A DNA stretch of 64,000 nucleotides. It comes from JAPKYZ01 sp033763835 (GTDB taxonomy: Bacteria > Acidobacteriota > Terriglobia > Bryobacterales > Bryobacteraceae). The position numbers and the translations under genes are program-made. This document shows, one piece after another, positions 9,388 through 17,164 of this stretch. Numbering within the stretch: position 1 is the first letter of the stretch; each line of letters opens with the position of its first letter. Location of the stretch: positions 124,001 through 188,000 of the forward strand of contig JANRJS010000017.1 in NCBI GenBank assembly GCA_033763835.1, given 5' to 3'. The notes under the pieces were generated by a model. It was not told where the DNA came from. It made no database searches and saw only the letters and a program-made list of their open reading frames with translations.

Positions 9388-11532
9388 TTAGTTTCGCATC
9401 AACCGCTGCAGCTTTTTGAACTGACCCTTCATCTCGTCGGTGGCTTCGGTCATTTCCGCCGTGTCGTAGATCACGCGCGGCGTCAGAAAGATCACGAGTT
9501 CGGTGCGAGTCTTGGTAATCGATTTCGACCCGAACAGGGCGCCGAAAATCGGGATCCGCGCCAACCCCGGCACGCCGGAATTCGAGTTCACGTCGTTCTC
9601 CTGAATAATGCCGCCGATCGCAATGGTGTCCCCGTCCTGCAACGTAACTTGTGTCTGCACGTTGCGACGTGAAAACGAAGGCGATTGGATCGTCGCCGAA
9701 GCGGACGGGGCGATCGGCGTCGAAACTTCCTGATTGATCACCAGGGTGACGATGCCCGAGGGCTGCACGCGAGCCGTAAACCCGAGCGTCACGCCCGCAT
9801 TCCGGTTCTGCACCGTGTTTGCGAATTGGGTGTTTCCGCCCTGTTGCACGCCTGTCGCGAGTTGCGAGGTCAACACCGGAACTTCGGTGCCGACATTGAT
9901 GCTGGCCGGAATGTTGTCGGTGGCGATTACGGTGGGCGCCGAAATCACTTTCGTGCGCCGCAAATCTTCCTGCGCTTGCAGGAAAAGCATCAACTCGCGG
10001 CTTTGGCCGACCAGCAATCCAGTGGAGAGGTTCAGTCCGGTGCCGGTTAGCGAACCCAACGCCTGGAGACCGTTGGTCGAGGTGCCGCGCTTGTCGAGAA
10101 AGGCCTGCACCCCACTCGAAAACGCGTCCGACAGCGTGACCTCGTAAATCTTCGCCTCGATCTTCACTTGGCGGGGAGGAACATCGATCTGCTTCAGAAG
10201 CTTTTCGATTTGTTGATACTCCTGCGGAGTGGCCTGGATCAGCAGCGTGTTGTCGAACGGGTTGGGGATCACGCGCGGAATCTTTACCTGCTGCGTCATC
10301 GGCTGCGCGTATCCTTGGCCGAGGTACTGCCCGGTTTGGTCCGCGAGACGTTGCTGTCCGGGCGCGCCGGCGGGCACGGGCTGCGCGTACGGGTTCTGGT
10401 ATGGCGAGGCGTACGGATTCATGCCCATCATTCCCATGCCGCCCATTCCCATGCCGGGGATCATGCCCAATCCCGATAGGCCCATCAGGCCCATGCCGGA
10501 GTTCATCATGCCGCCCGCCATCGGGGCCACACCCGCCACGCCCGCTTGTCCCGGAACCGCGCCCGCTTGCGCCGTCTGATTGACGCTTAGCGAACTCATC
10601 ATCTGCATCAGATACATGTAGGTAAATGTGTCCGACGGATTCAAGTTCTGGCTCAGGTAGAGCAGCGTCACCGCCATCGCCAGCGTTTCCGCGCGGCCAT
10701 ACTTGACGCGGAATACGTAGTTATCGGTCCCGCCCACCGGCGGTTTGGCTTCGACGTCCAATCTCGCAATCCACTTCTCGATTTCGTCGAAAGCGCCGGG
10801 ATTCGGCGCGAAGGCGACGAGCGAATTGATACGGTCGAGCGCCAGGAACTGCACGGCGGAATTTTTCTGCGCCAGACCGAGCGTCAGAATCACGCGGTCC
10901 AGTTCGCGGGCCAACTCGCTTGGCCGCGAGTTCTTCGTTTCATACAGGCGAATGCGCTGTCCGGCAAGCGTTTCCGAATCGAACATCGCAATCAGTTCGA
11001 GCGTGCGGCGCATGTTCCGTCCGTTGTCGAGCAGCAGAATCAGGTTCGCCGGCTCGTAGACCAGCATCTTCGCGCCTTCGCCCTTGAACTCGTCGATCAG
11101 TTTGGCGATCTCGACCGCGCTCGCGAATTTGAGGAAGACGAGGTTCAGCGTCAACATCTCGTCGTCGGGAATCTGAGCCGCCGTGGCCGTCTGCGGCTTC
11201 ACCGGCAGGCGCGCGGCCTCCGCCGCCGGAACGATGCGATACAACTCACCGACCTGCACCATGGTGTATCCGTTGACGCGCAGAATCGTTTCGAGCAATC
11301 CGCGAACTTCGGTGGCCTTCACTTCGCCGTAGGTATTGACGGTGATGTTGCCCTTCACGCGCGGATCGAGAATGTAATTGATCTTGAGCTGCTGCGCAAG
11401 AAGATCGATCACCTGCGTGAGCGAGGCGTTCGGCAAATTCAGCACCAGCGGCGCGCCTTGCGGAGGCCCTTGTGGGGACGGGGGCGCGGCCGCGAGGGAG
11501 ATCGAAAGAACGGTCGCGAGAAACGTTCTCAT
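9388..11532 (-). CDS. gspD: Type II secretion system secretin GspD
   Basis: This is the outer-membrane secretin that forms the gated exit channel of the type II system. The ATG at 11532 overlaps the stop of the preceding gene as ATGA; an in-frame upstream ATG at 11580 lies inside that gene and is less likely. Product 714 aa: signal peptide ~1-20, N0/N1 domains (NLPNASLTQVIDLLAQQLKI; GNITVNTYGEVKATEVRGLL), N2/N3 repeats, then the secretin core ending in SGVPGLARIPIFGALFGSKS and RTELVIFLTPRVI. Between N-domains, at about residues 330-385, is a Met/Gly-rich low-complexity insert (MGLMGLSGLGMIPGMGMGGM). No C-terminal pilotin-binding S-domain is obvious. It is the last gene of the sigma-gsp operon. 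Confidence 0.95.
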   Translation of the reverse strand: MRTFLATVLSISLAAAPPSPQGPPQGAPLVLNLPNASLTQVIDLLAQQLKINYILDPRVKGNITVNTYGEVKATEVRGLLETILRVNGYTMVQVGELYRIVPAAEAARLPVKPQTATAAQIPDDEMLTLNLVFLKFASAVEIAKLIDEFKGEGAKMLVYEPANLILLLDNGRNMRRTLELIAMFDSETLAGQRIRLYETKNSRPSELARELDRVILTLGLAQKNSAVQFLALDRINSLVAFAPNPGAFDEIEKWIARLDVEAKPPVGGTDNYVFRVKYGRAETLAMAVTLLYLSQNLNPSDTFTYMYLMQMMSSLSVNQTAQAGAVPGQAGVAGVAPMAGGMMNSGMGLMGLSGLGMIPGMGMGGMGMMGMNPYASPYQNPYAQPVPAGAPGQQRLADQTGQYLGQGYAQPMTQQVKIPRVIPNPFDNTLLIQATPQEYQQIEKLLKQIDVPPRQVKIEAKIYEVTLSDAFSSGVQAFLDKRGTSTNGLQALGSLTGTGLNLSTGLLVGQSRELMLFLQAQEDLRRTKVISAPTVIATDNIPASINVGTEVPVLTSQLATGVQQGGNTQFANTVQNRNAGVTLGFTARVQPSGIVTLVINQEVSTPIAPSASATIQSPSFSRRNVQTQVTLQDGDTIAIGGIIQENDVNSNSGVPGLARIPIFGALFGSKSITKTRTELVIFLTPRVIYDTAEMTEATDEMKGQFKKLQRLMRN

Positions 11533-11837
11533 TCGGGCTTCGCCTTGCGCGCGTCGATATCGGCTTGGGTTTCTTCCCAACGCGAGTAACCGACCGGTCC
11601 TCGCCGGTAAATCCAGGCCTTGCCTTTCGGATCCACCCAGCGCCAGTCGTAATCGCCGATCTTCACCGCATCCGAGGGCAGGCCGGACGGAGGCGGTGGT
11701 TCGGTCTTCTTCGCGGTGGCTTTGCCGGACTTTGCGGCGCTTTTCTTAGCGGGCTCTTTCGCCGCGGCGGTCTTTTTGGCCGGTTCTTGCGCGAAGGCGC
11801 TCACGGCGAACGTCACTAGCAATATAGCGATCTTCAT
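11529..11837 (-). CDS. Small secreted protein between gspC and gspD, 102 aa, function unknown
   Basis: It overlaps gspC upstream and gspD downstream, each by four bases (ATGA), so it is translated as part of the secretion operon. Residues 1-16 form a signal peptide (ILLVTFAVSAFAQ). A Lys/Ala/Pro-rich linker (KKTAAAKEPAKKSAAKSGKA) runs to about residue 52. A compact C-terminal domain follows (VKIGDYDWRWVDPKGKAWIY, then RRGPVGYSRWEETQADIDAR), rich in Trp and Tyr. There is no lipobox Cys. The position and predicted periplasmic location suggest an accessory role with the secretin or GspC, such as a pilotin-like or scaffold function. That is inference; I recognise no named family. Confidence 0.75.
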   Translation of the reverse strand: MKIAILLVTFAVSAFAQEPAKKTAAAKEPAKKSAAKSGKATAKKTEPPPPSGLPSDAVKIGDYDWRWVDPKGKAWIYRRGPVGYSRWEETQADIDARKAKPE

Positions 11838-12592
11838 TTCGCTGGCTCCCAGAAACAGGTTTTTCCGATCGGCGTTTGCGCGATCGTTTTCTTGTAGCCG
11901 TCGACTACGGCCCCAGGGGGCGTCGTGTCGTCGGGCTTGCAGTAATACATCGACCCCGATTGCGAACCGAACAACTGCGCCCCCGAACCGGGCGCGAGTG
12001 TGGGTGGTGGTGTGTTCGGCGAAACGTTGCGCGTGGCGGCGGCCACCGCAGCGGGCAAAGCGCCTGCCGGAGACGCGGCGCGCTCCGCCGTGGAGTCCGG
12101 CGGAGCGGCCTGCTCGGCCCGCAACTCCTCGACCTTACGAATCACGCGTTGGCCTTCCCACTCGAACGTGAGTTCTTTGGGCGTCACCGCCGCGAGCTTA
12201 AAGTCTCCAACCGTCTCCCCGGCGCGATATCCTCTCTGCGAGGCGCCTTTCAGCGCGAGAAACGCCACCGGACCTTGGCCCAAATCCATTACGCCGAAGG
12301 CGGCGGGAAGCGCGGGCATCGGTTTCTTCTCCTCCACCTCGACGACGACAGCGGGATTGCGGTCTTTCGAAAACAGCAGCTTTTCGGCGACTTCGAAATA
12401 GCTGGCGGCGCGCGGCGGCGGTTCGGCGGCTTTCGCTTCGGCGGCCTTCACGGCCGCGGCGGCGGATGGAGCTTTCAGGATTTGCGCCCGGCGCGACTCC
12501 GCTTCCCGCCATCGTGCGGTGAGAGCGTGGATCGACCAAACGGCGGCGGCGGCGAATAACAGATTGAGGATCCACAAAGACCGGCGGCTCAT
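11834..12592 (-). CDS. gspC: GspC-like inner-membrane component of the type II secretion system
   Basis: GspC connects the inner-membrane platform to the secretin. The protein has 252 aa, with one N-terminal membrane helix (LWILNLLFAAAAVWSIHALT). An Ala/Pro-rich linker follows, then an HR-like beta domain at about residues 90-155 (PALPAAFGVMDLGQGPVAFL; VTPKELTFEWEGQRVIRKVE). The usual C-terminal PDZ or coiled-coil domain is absent. Instead there is a Pro/Ala-rich tail and a short end containing two Cys (SGSMYYCKPDD, GKTCFWEPAK) that could form a disulfide. Starts with ATGA overlap on gspM. The assignment rests on position, topology and the HR-like segment. Confidence 0.75.
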   Translation of the reverse strand: MSRRSLWILNLLFAAAAVWSIHALTARWREAESRRAQILKAPSAAAAVKAAEAKAAEPPPRAASYFEVAEKLLFSKDRNPAVVVEVEEKKPMPALPAAFGVMDLGQGPVAFLALKGASQRGYRAGETVGDFKLAAVTPKELTFEWEGQRVIRKVEELRAEQAAPPDSTAERAASPAGALPAAVAAATRNVSPNTPPPTLAPGSGAQLFGSQSGSMYYCKPDDTTPPGAVVDGYKKTIAQTPIGKTCFWEPAK

Positions 12593-13170
12593 GCGCCCAC
12601 CTTCCTAAGCAGGCTTCCGCGAGCCAGTCCGGCGACGGTAAGGCGAACGGTCATCGATTTTTGCTTGTCGTTCTTGGCGGAGATGTGCAACTCGTCGACG
12701 GCCAGCAGTTCGGGCTGTGCCGCCAGATCGGAGAGCAGATTCACCAACTGGTCGATCTGGCACTCGAAGTTCGCCGCCAGCAATATCTCGGCGTAGGAAT
12801 CGCCATAGGGGCGCGCGGAACCGAACTCGGTGGATCGAACCTCAACTGGAGCCGGGGCTTGAGCGCGGGCGACGCGGCGAACGATTTGCACCAGTTGCGC
12901 CTGCGCCTGCGGTAAGGTCTCGGCGGCGATCAATCCTTTTTCGAGCCTCGCGAGATCGGCGCGCGCCGCGGCCAGCGATTGTTCCCGCACGTTTACCAGC
13001 GCCGCTTCGGCGCGAGCCCGGTCGAGTTGTAAAGCGGCGGAAGCGGCGTCGTTGGCGGGCGCGCCAACCACCTCGACGGAAGGCTGCGGCCAAAACCAGA
13101 CTATGGCTGTAACGGCCACGGCCCCGGCCAACAAAGTCAACGCGCGACGGTCACGATCCGAGATCGTCAT
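12589..13170 (-). CDS. gspM: GspM-like type II secretion inner-membrane protein
   Basis: The start is the ATG at 13170, which overlaps the gspL stop as ATGA; the longer in-frame reading upstream lies antiparallel in gspL and lacks a start signal. Product 193 aa: short cytoplasmic N-terminus (MTISDRDRRA), one membrane helix (LTLLAGAVAVTAIVWFW), a coiled coil at ~45-95 (LDRARAEAALVNVREQSLAA), then a ferredoxin-like domain (VRSTEFGSARPYGDSYAEIL). This is the GspM/PilO architecture. It would pair with GspL in the assembly platform. Confidence 0.8.
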   Translation of the reverse strand: MTISDRDRRALTLLAGAVAVTAIVWFWPQPSVEVVGAPANDAASAALQLDRARAEAALVNVREQSLAAARADLARLEKGLIAAETLPQAQAQLVQIVRRVARAQAPAPVEVRSTEFGSARPYGDSYAEILLAANFECQIDQLVNLLSDLAAQPELLAVDELHISAKNDKQKSMTVRLTVAGLARGSLLRKVGA

Positions 13171-14390
13171 TTCGCGCCCTCTCTCGACGCACGTACGCGG
13201 AACACGTCCATGCCGGGAGTGTTCGAGCGGCTTAAGGGAGAAGTGAACTCCGCGCTCACAAACATTGGCGAAGCGTCGAACGCCTTCAACAATTCGGCGG
13301 CTTGCGGCGATTCGCCCGCCACCGCAAGCGTCGTGCGAGTCATGTCGAGTTGCTGCGCCCAGCCCGGAGCGGCCACCAATCGAGTGACCTCGCGCAGCGC
13401 TTCGAGGTCGAGGCGCGTGCGGTCGCGAAACGCGGCCAGGCTTTGCGCCTTCGCCGCCGTGGCCGCGCGACTCTTTTCGGCGGCGGCGGACCGCGCCGCT
13501 TGCGGGCGCAATCGCGTCAGCTCTTCCCCCAACGCCGTTCGCAGGCGGTAATCCTCGATCTTCGGAAAAGCGGCCAGCGCGGTAACCGAAAGTGCGGCGA
13601 TCAATCCCAGCGCGGCGGTAGGCGCATAGGTCCAACGGCGATTGGCGGCGCGGCGGTCGCGCGGCAACAGATCGATCGCGGGCCGGATTTGCGCGGCAGC
13701 GGCGGCGGCGAACGATCCGCCGGGTAATAACGAAGCGAGTTCCGACGGCTCGAACGATTCCGGCAAGCGCAGCGTCGCGCGCGCCCGGTCCAGCGGAGCG
13801 CCAACCGCCCACACGAGCGGCGCGGCGGCGCTCTCGCCGTACACGCGCAATCCGTCTTCCGTAGCCGCAAAGGCGAGCGTATCGGCATTGCGGCGGGGGA
13901 CGACGGCGGCGGGCACGGTGATGCCCGCGAGTCCAAGTCCGGCTTCCGCGAAAAGGTTAGCGTAGCGCTCGACGACGGCGTGACGGACGATGGCCACCAG
14001 GGCCGTGTCCGTCGAACCGGCCGCGGTCCAGGCGGTCGCGGCGGAGCCTTCGTCGAAAGGATGCAGCGTATCGATTTGCAGGGCCAGCGCGTTCGCACGA
14101 TCCTTCGCGGCGACGCCCGGTAGAGCGACGGTGCGCGTTAAGCAATCGCGATCTCGAAGCACAAGAATCGGAGCCCGGCCTTCCGCCCCGCGGCTCCTTA
14201 GAAACGCGGCGGCTTCGGTACCCCATTCGGCGGCGGGGCGCGATTCGACGTTTCGGAAAAGCTCGCGCGCGACGATCTCGACGCCCCCCGGACGCTTGCG
14301 CACGATGGCGATTTCAAGATCGTCGCCCTCGAACGCCGCGCCCACAGCGGTGGCGAACGGCGGCCAATTCCACAGGTCCGCTAAGGCCAC
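13167..14390 (-). CDS. gspL: GspL-like (PilM/PilN fused) type II secretion platform protein
   Basis: The protein has 407 aa. The first ~270 residues are an actin-like cytoplasmic region (DLEIAIVRKRPGGVEIVARE; ILVLRDRDCLTRTVALPGVA), which in this family binds the N-terminus of the ATPase GspE. One membrane helix follows (YAPTAALGLIAALSVTALAA), then a coiled coil and a periplasmic PilN-like domain ending near the C-terminus. It overlaps gspK by 10 nt and gspM by 4 nt. The fusion of actin-like and PilN-like parts in one chain is the normal GspL layout. Confidence 0.85.
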   Translation of the reverse strand: MALADLWNWPPFATAVGAAFEGDDLEIAIVRKRPGGVEIVARELFRNVESRPAAEWGTEAAAFLRSRGAEGRAPILVLRDRDCLTRTVALPGVAAKDRANALALQIDTLHPFDEGSAATAWTAAGSTDTALVAIVRHAVVERYANLFAEAGLGLAGITVPAAVVPRRNADTLAFAATEDGLRVYGESAAAPLVWAVGAPLDRARATLRLPESFEPSELASLLPGGSFAAAAAAQIRPAIDLLPRDRRAANRRWTYAPTAALGLIAALSVTALAAFPKIEDYRLRTALGEELTRLRPQAARSAAAEKSRAATAAKAQSLAAFRDRTRLDLEALREVTRLVAAPGWAQQLDMTRTTLAVAGESPQAAELLKAFDASPMFVSAEFTSPLSRSNTPGMDVFRVRASREGAK

Positions 14391-15295
14391 GGCACCTCCG
14401 TCGTGGAGGACTCGTCCCAGCGTTCGAGTTTAGGCTCGTTGCCGCCGCCGAATGCCGGACGATAGACGATCAACGCGGCGAGGGTCCGCCGGAAGTCGCT
14501 CAAGCCGCCGTCGGCGCGGCGCGGGCGGGCGGTGGCTTTCATCGTGTACGCCAGATCGGGACCCGCGCGCAGTACTTTTTCGAGCCCCAGCCGCTGCAAA
14601 TCCTCGTAGCGAATCTGCGCCCGTTCGCGTAGTGCGGCGATCTGCGCGGCGAGCGGCGCGGGAACCCCGGCGACTTCGAGCACGGCCGGCGGCGCACTAT
14701 TGGCGTCGAACGTCTCCGTAGCGCCATACGGAGACAGGAGATCGCGCAGGCCAGGGCGCAAGCGCAACCCCGCGCCGGGTAACCGGTCGAGCGCGCCGTA
14801 ATAGAGGTTGGGTGTCACACCGGGCAAAAGGAATAAATCCTCGTTCCGAACGATAGACGCGTTTCCGGCGCGAAAAGTCGAAAGGCTCGCCACAAAGCGC
14901 TGCGCCGCTTCCGGCGGCACACCGGCGCGGAGCAGCAACGCCAGAATCTGTTCGAGCTTCGCGCCGTTGACGTTGAGCTTGCCCGATTCGGGCAGCAACT
15001 CGACCAGGACATCGCCGCCGGGGAACCGGTAGTACACGCGCTGCTGTCCGGGTTCGAAAACGGGCGGACGATCGGGATCGTAGGGCGGCGTCTTGAGGTA
15101 CCAAAGCGTGCGCTCGATCGCGCCCCGGGCGAGAAACTCGGCGCGGGCGATCTCGATGGAATTGCCCGTGCGCGCGGTCTCTTCGCGGACAGTGGCGGCG
15201 ACGGAGAATCCGATGAGCGCGAGCGCGGCGGTCAGCCACAGAACCAATATCAAGGCCGCCCCGCGGCGACGCTTAGCGCGCAAGCTGCGAGACAT
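14381..15295 (-). CDS. gspK: Type II secretion minor pseudopilin GspK
   Basis: I chose the ATG at 15295 (MSRSLRAKRRRG) because it puts a basic prepilin leader just before the cleavage Gly; the earlier in-frame ATG lies inside gspJ. The hydrophobic helix AALILVLWLTAALALIGFSV follows. The large periplasmic domain (VLVELLPESGKLNVNGAKLE; LLRAGVPPEAAQRFVASLST) carries the helix-hairpin-helix/SAM-like segments that mark GspK, and the length (304 aa) is usual. GspK caps the pseudopilus tip with GspI and GspJ. Overlaps gspJ by 23 nt. Confidence 0.9.
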   Translation of the reverse strand: MSRSLRAKRRRGAALILVLWLTAALALIGFSVAATVREETARTGNSIEIARAEFLARGAIERTLWYLKTPPYDPDRPPVFEPGQQRVYYRFPGGDVLVELLPESGKLNVNGAKLEQILALLLRAGVPPEAAQRFVASLSTFRAGNASIVRNEDLFLLPGVTPNLYYGALDRLPGAGLRLRPGLRDLLSPYGATETFDANSAPPAVLEVAGVPAPLAAQIAALRERAQIRYEDLQRLGLEKVLRAGPDLAYTMKATARPRRADGGLSDFRRTLAALIVYRPAFGGGNEPKLERWDESSTTEVPWP

Positions 15296-15881
15296 GAATC
15301 GCCGCCGTAATCTTGCGATCGGGACCGAGATCGACGCGAATGGCGCGCGGCAAATACCCATGGGGCCACTCGCGCCGCCACAAATCCGGATTCTCCTGCG
15401 GTCCCCGGTCGAGATAGAAGAACGCGCCGCCCACGGGAAGGTTGTCGGCCAGCACGAAACTGCGCGGCCCGGCCATCACCGGCCCAATGCGCGCACCGGC
15501 GGAAACCGGTCCGAGATAAGGAAGCTCGTTCACGATGAGCTTGTTCTGATAGAGCGCGAGTTCGACGATGGTGGGCGCGCCGCGCACTCCGCCTTCGAGC
15601 GAGTGCATCGTGCAAAAACGTATTTGCCCGGGCTGGCCTTGAAAAAACATTTCCGCGCGTTCGCGTTCGTACTGCGCTTGGACCGGTGTCAGTCCCGCGA
15701 AGATGCGTTCGATCGCGCGCTGCGCGCCCAGTTGCCGGCGGGATTGCGCGACATGCTCGCGCGTGCGGTCGAGCGTCGAGATACCGGTGCGCAACGAGAA
15801 GAACGCGGCGACGCTCAGCAGGCTGAAGAGCGTCATCGCGACTAACAGCTCGATGAGCGTAACTCCGGCGTTGCGTCTCAT
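15273..15881 (-). CDS. gspJ: Type II secretion minor pseudopilin GspJ
   Basis: The start is the ATG at 15881, coupled to gspI by an ATGA overlap. The prepilin leader MRRNAG precedes VTLIELLVAMTLFSLLSVAA, with the conserved Glu at +5 of the mature protein. The ~150-residue periplasmic part (IRFCTMHSLEGGVRGAPTIV; YLDRGPQENPDLWRREWPHG) is of GspJ type. It forms the tip complex with GspI and GspK. Confidence 0.85.
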   Translation of the reverse strand: MRRNAGVTLIELLVAMTLFSLLSVAAFFSLRTGISTLDRTREHVAQSRRQLGAQRAIERIFAGLTPVQAQYERERAEMFFQGQPGQIRFCTMHSLEGGVRGAPTIVELALYQNKLIVNELPYLGPVSAGARIGPVMAGPRSFVLADNLPVGGAFFYLDRGPQENPDLWRREWPHGYLPRAIRVDLGPDRKITAAIHVSQLAR

Positions 15882-16294
15882 CGCCGCAGCGCCTCGCCCG
15901 CGAAATCCTCGGGACGCAAGAATCCGCGTCGGTACGCCTCCAGCGTGAAGGAGCGGCGCGACGCCCCTACGCCCCACCACGCTTCGAGCTCGATCCGGTC
16001 GAGCACCGGAGTTCCGGGCGCGGCTTGCCGCGGCGGCTCGAACGGCGTCACTCGCGCGCGCCATCCGGACGCTTCGGAGAACCGGCCTTCGAGCGTCGCG
16101 AATCGCGGCAGCGTGGAATCGGCGAGCAATGCTTCCATTTGTTGTTTGGCGCGTGTGGCGGCGGCGTCGTAATTGCGCAAACGATCTTGCGCGCGCAGCG
16201 AACTCGCGAAGCCGCCGAGTAGCGAAGCGACGGCGATGCCCAGGATCGCGGTGGCCACTAGCAGTTCGAGCAGTGAGAATCCTTTATTCCGCAA
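15878..16294 (-). CDS. gspI: Type II secretion minor pseudopilin GspI
   Basis: No suitable ATG precedes the prepilin leader. I chose the TTG at 16294 because GGAGG (16305-16301) lies 6 nt upstream and the product begins M-RNKG followed by FSLLELLVATAILGIAVASL, a correct leader/cleavage site with Glu+5. An ATG at 16339 in the same frame would add 15 residues. Mature domain ~110 aa, ending YRRGFLRPEDFAGEALRR. It overlaps gspH by 11 nt and gspJ by 4. Confidence 0.85.
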   Translation of the reverse strand: MRNKGFSLLELLVATAILGIAVASLLGGFASSLRAQDRLRNYDAAATRAKQQMEALLADSTLPRFATLEGRFSEASGWRARVTPFEPPRQAAPGTPVLDRIELEAWWGVGASRRSFTLEAYRRGFLRPEDFAGEALRR

Positions 16295-16733
16295 CCCGAA
16301 CCTCCGGCGCTCCGGTGATGGGATCGATCCGCAGCACACGCTTGCCGTTCGCGTTGCGCAGTTCGATCGACGCGGCGGGAATCGCGCCCATGGGATCGAT
16401 AAAGATCGATTGCTCGGGACCGGCTTCGATGTTCGAAAGCGTCAGTTCGCGAGCGATCGTTTTGCCGTTCAGTTCGAGACGATGCGGAGTCACGCGCACC
16501 TCCACCCACTCCTGCTTGCGCTGCGCGTGATTGGCGGCTTGCGAGAGGAGCGCCGCGGCGTCGTCGGCGGCGGTCGAGAGTCGCAGCGAATCAAGCCCGC
16601 GTGTGACGGACGGATACGCGATGCCGGCCATCAAGCCCAGGATCGTCATGACAACCAACATCTCGACCAAGGTCACGCCTCGGCGTGACCGCCTCGGCAA
16701 TGGCGTGACTCCGGCCCGGCGGTTACGACGCAT
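16284..16733 (-). CDS. gspH: Type II secretion pseudopilin GspH
   Basis: The ATG at 16733 overlaps the last base of the gspG stop (TAATG). The prepilin leader is long, RAGVTPLPRRSRRG, then VTLVEMLVVMTILGLMAGIA with Glu+5. The C-terminal domain includes KQEWVEVRVTPHRLELNGKT and a C-terminal strand ITGAPEVRVAE. The leader sequence shares a 32-nt exact repeat with gspG next door. GspH is a minor pilin that helps assemble the pseudopilus. Confidence 0.85.
   Translation of the reverse strand: MRRNRRAGVTPLPRRSRRGVTLVEMLVVMTILGLMAGIAYPSVTRGLDSLRLSTAADDAAALLSQAANHAQRKQEWVEVRVTPHRLELNGKTIARELTLSNIEAGPEQSIFIDPMGAIPAASIELRNANGKRVLRIDPITGAPEVRVAE
16668..16699. repeat. 32-nt exact repeat (copy 1) in the gspH leader, containing an 18-nt palindrome
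   Basis: These 32 bases match 17093-17124 in gspG exactly. The core GTCACGCCTCGGCGTGAC (16672-16689) is a near-perfect palindrome with 8-bp arms and a 2-nt centre. It encodes part of the prepilin leader just before the cleavage site. Confidence 0.85.
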
Positions 16734-17164
16734 TACTTCCAACTCAGGATGTCGGCGTTCAGCCCTTCGCCGCCCGGCTGGCCGTCCGCACCGAGACTCA
16801 CGATGTCCGGCTCGTCGCCATGTTCGCCGGGAAACTTGTAGACGTAGGCGCGGCCCCATGGATCGAGCGGCACGTCCTTCGCGAGATAGTTCTTCTCGCG
16901 CAACGCCTGCAAGCCTTGCTCCGTGGACGGGAACGTCCCCAGATCGAGCTTGTACTGGGCGAGCGCGCCTTGGAAGTTTGCGATCTGCACTTTCGCCGAA
17001 GTGACGCGCGCCTGATCGGCGCGACCCAAAACTCGCGGCGCGACAACGGCGACGAACAGGCCGATGATCACGACGACCACGAGCATCTCGATCAAGGTCA
17101 CGCCTCGGCGTGACCGCCTCGGCACTTGGGTCACGCCTCGGCGCGACCGGTTGCGACTCTTCAT
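16733..17164 (-). CDS. gspG: Type II secretion major pseudopilin GspG
   Basis: The protein has 143 aa. Leader MKSRNRSRRGVTQVPRRSRR then G, cleavage, and VTLIEMLVVVVIIGLFVAVV with Glu+5. The mature domain has the family hallmarks: SAKVQIANFQGALAQYKLDL, GTFPSTEQGLQALRE, PLDPWGRAYVYKFPGEHGDE and the C-terminal calcium-loop region DIVSLGADGQPGGEGLNADI. GspG builds the pseudopilus shaft that pushes substrates through GspD. The start overlaps the gspF stop as ATGA. The leader looks lengthened by a repeat. Confidence 0.95.
   Translation of the reverse strand: MKSRNRSRRGVTQVPRRSRRGVTLIEMLVVVVIIGLFVAVVAPRVLGRADQARVTSAKVQIANFQGALAQYKLDLGTFPSTEQGLQALREKNYLAKDVPLDPWGRAYVYKFPGEHGDEPDIVSLGADGQPGGEGLNADILSWK
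17093..17147. repeat. Repeat copy 2, plus a third partial copy, in the gspG leader
   Basis: 17093-17124 is identical to 16668-16699. A third copy of the palindrome core with one mismatch (GTCACGCCTCGGCGCGAC) sits at 17130-17147. In protein terms the motif RRGVT appears twice in the GspG leader; only the second copy is followed by the correct pilin sequence with Glu+5. Confidence 0.85.
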
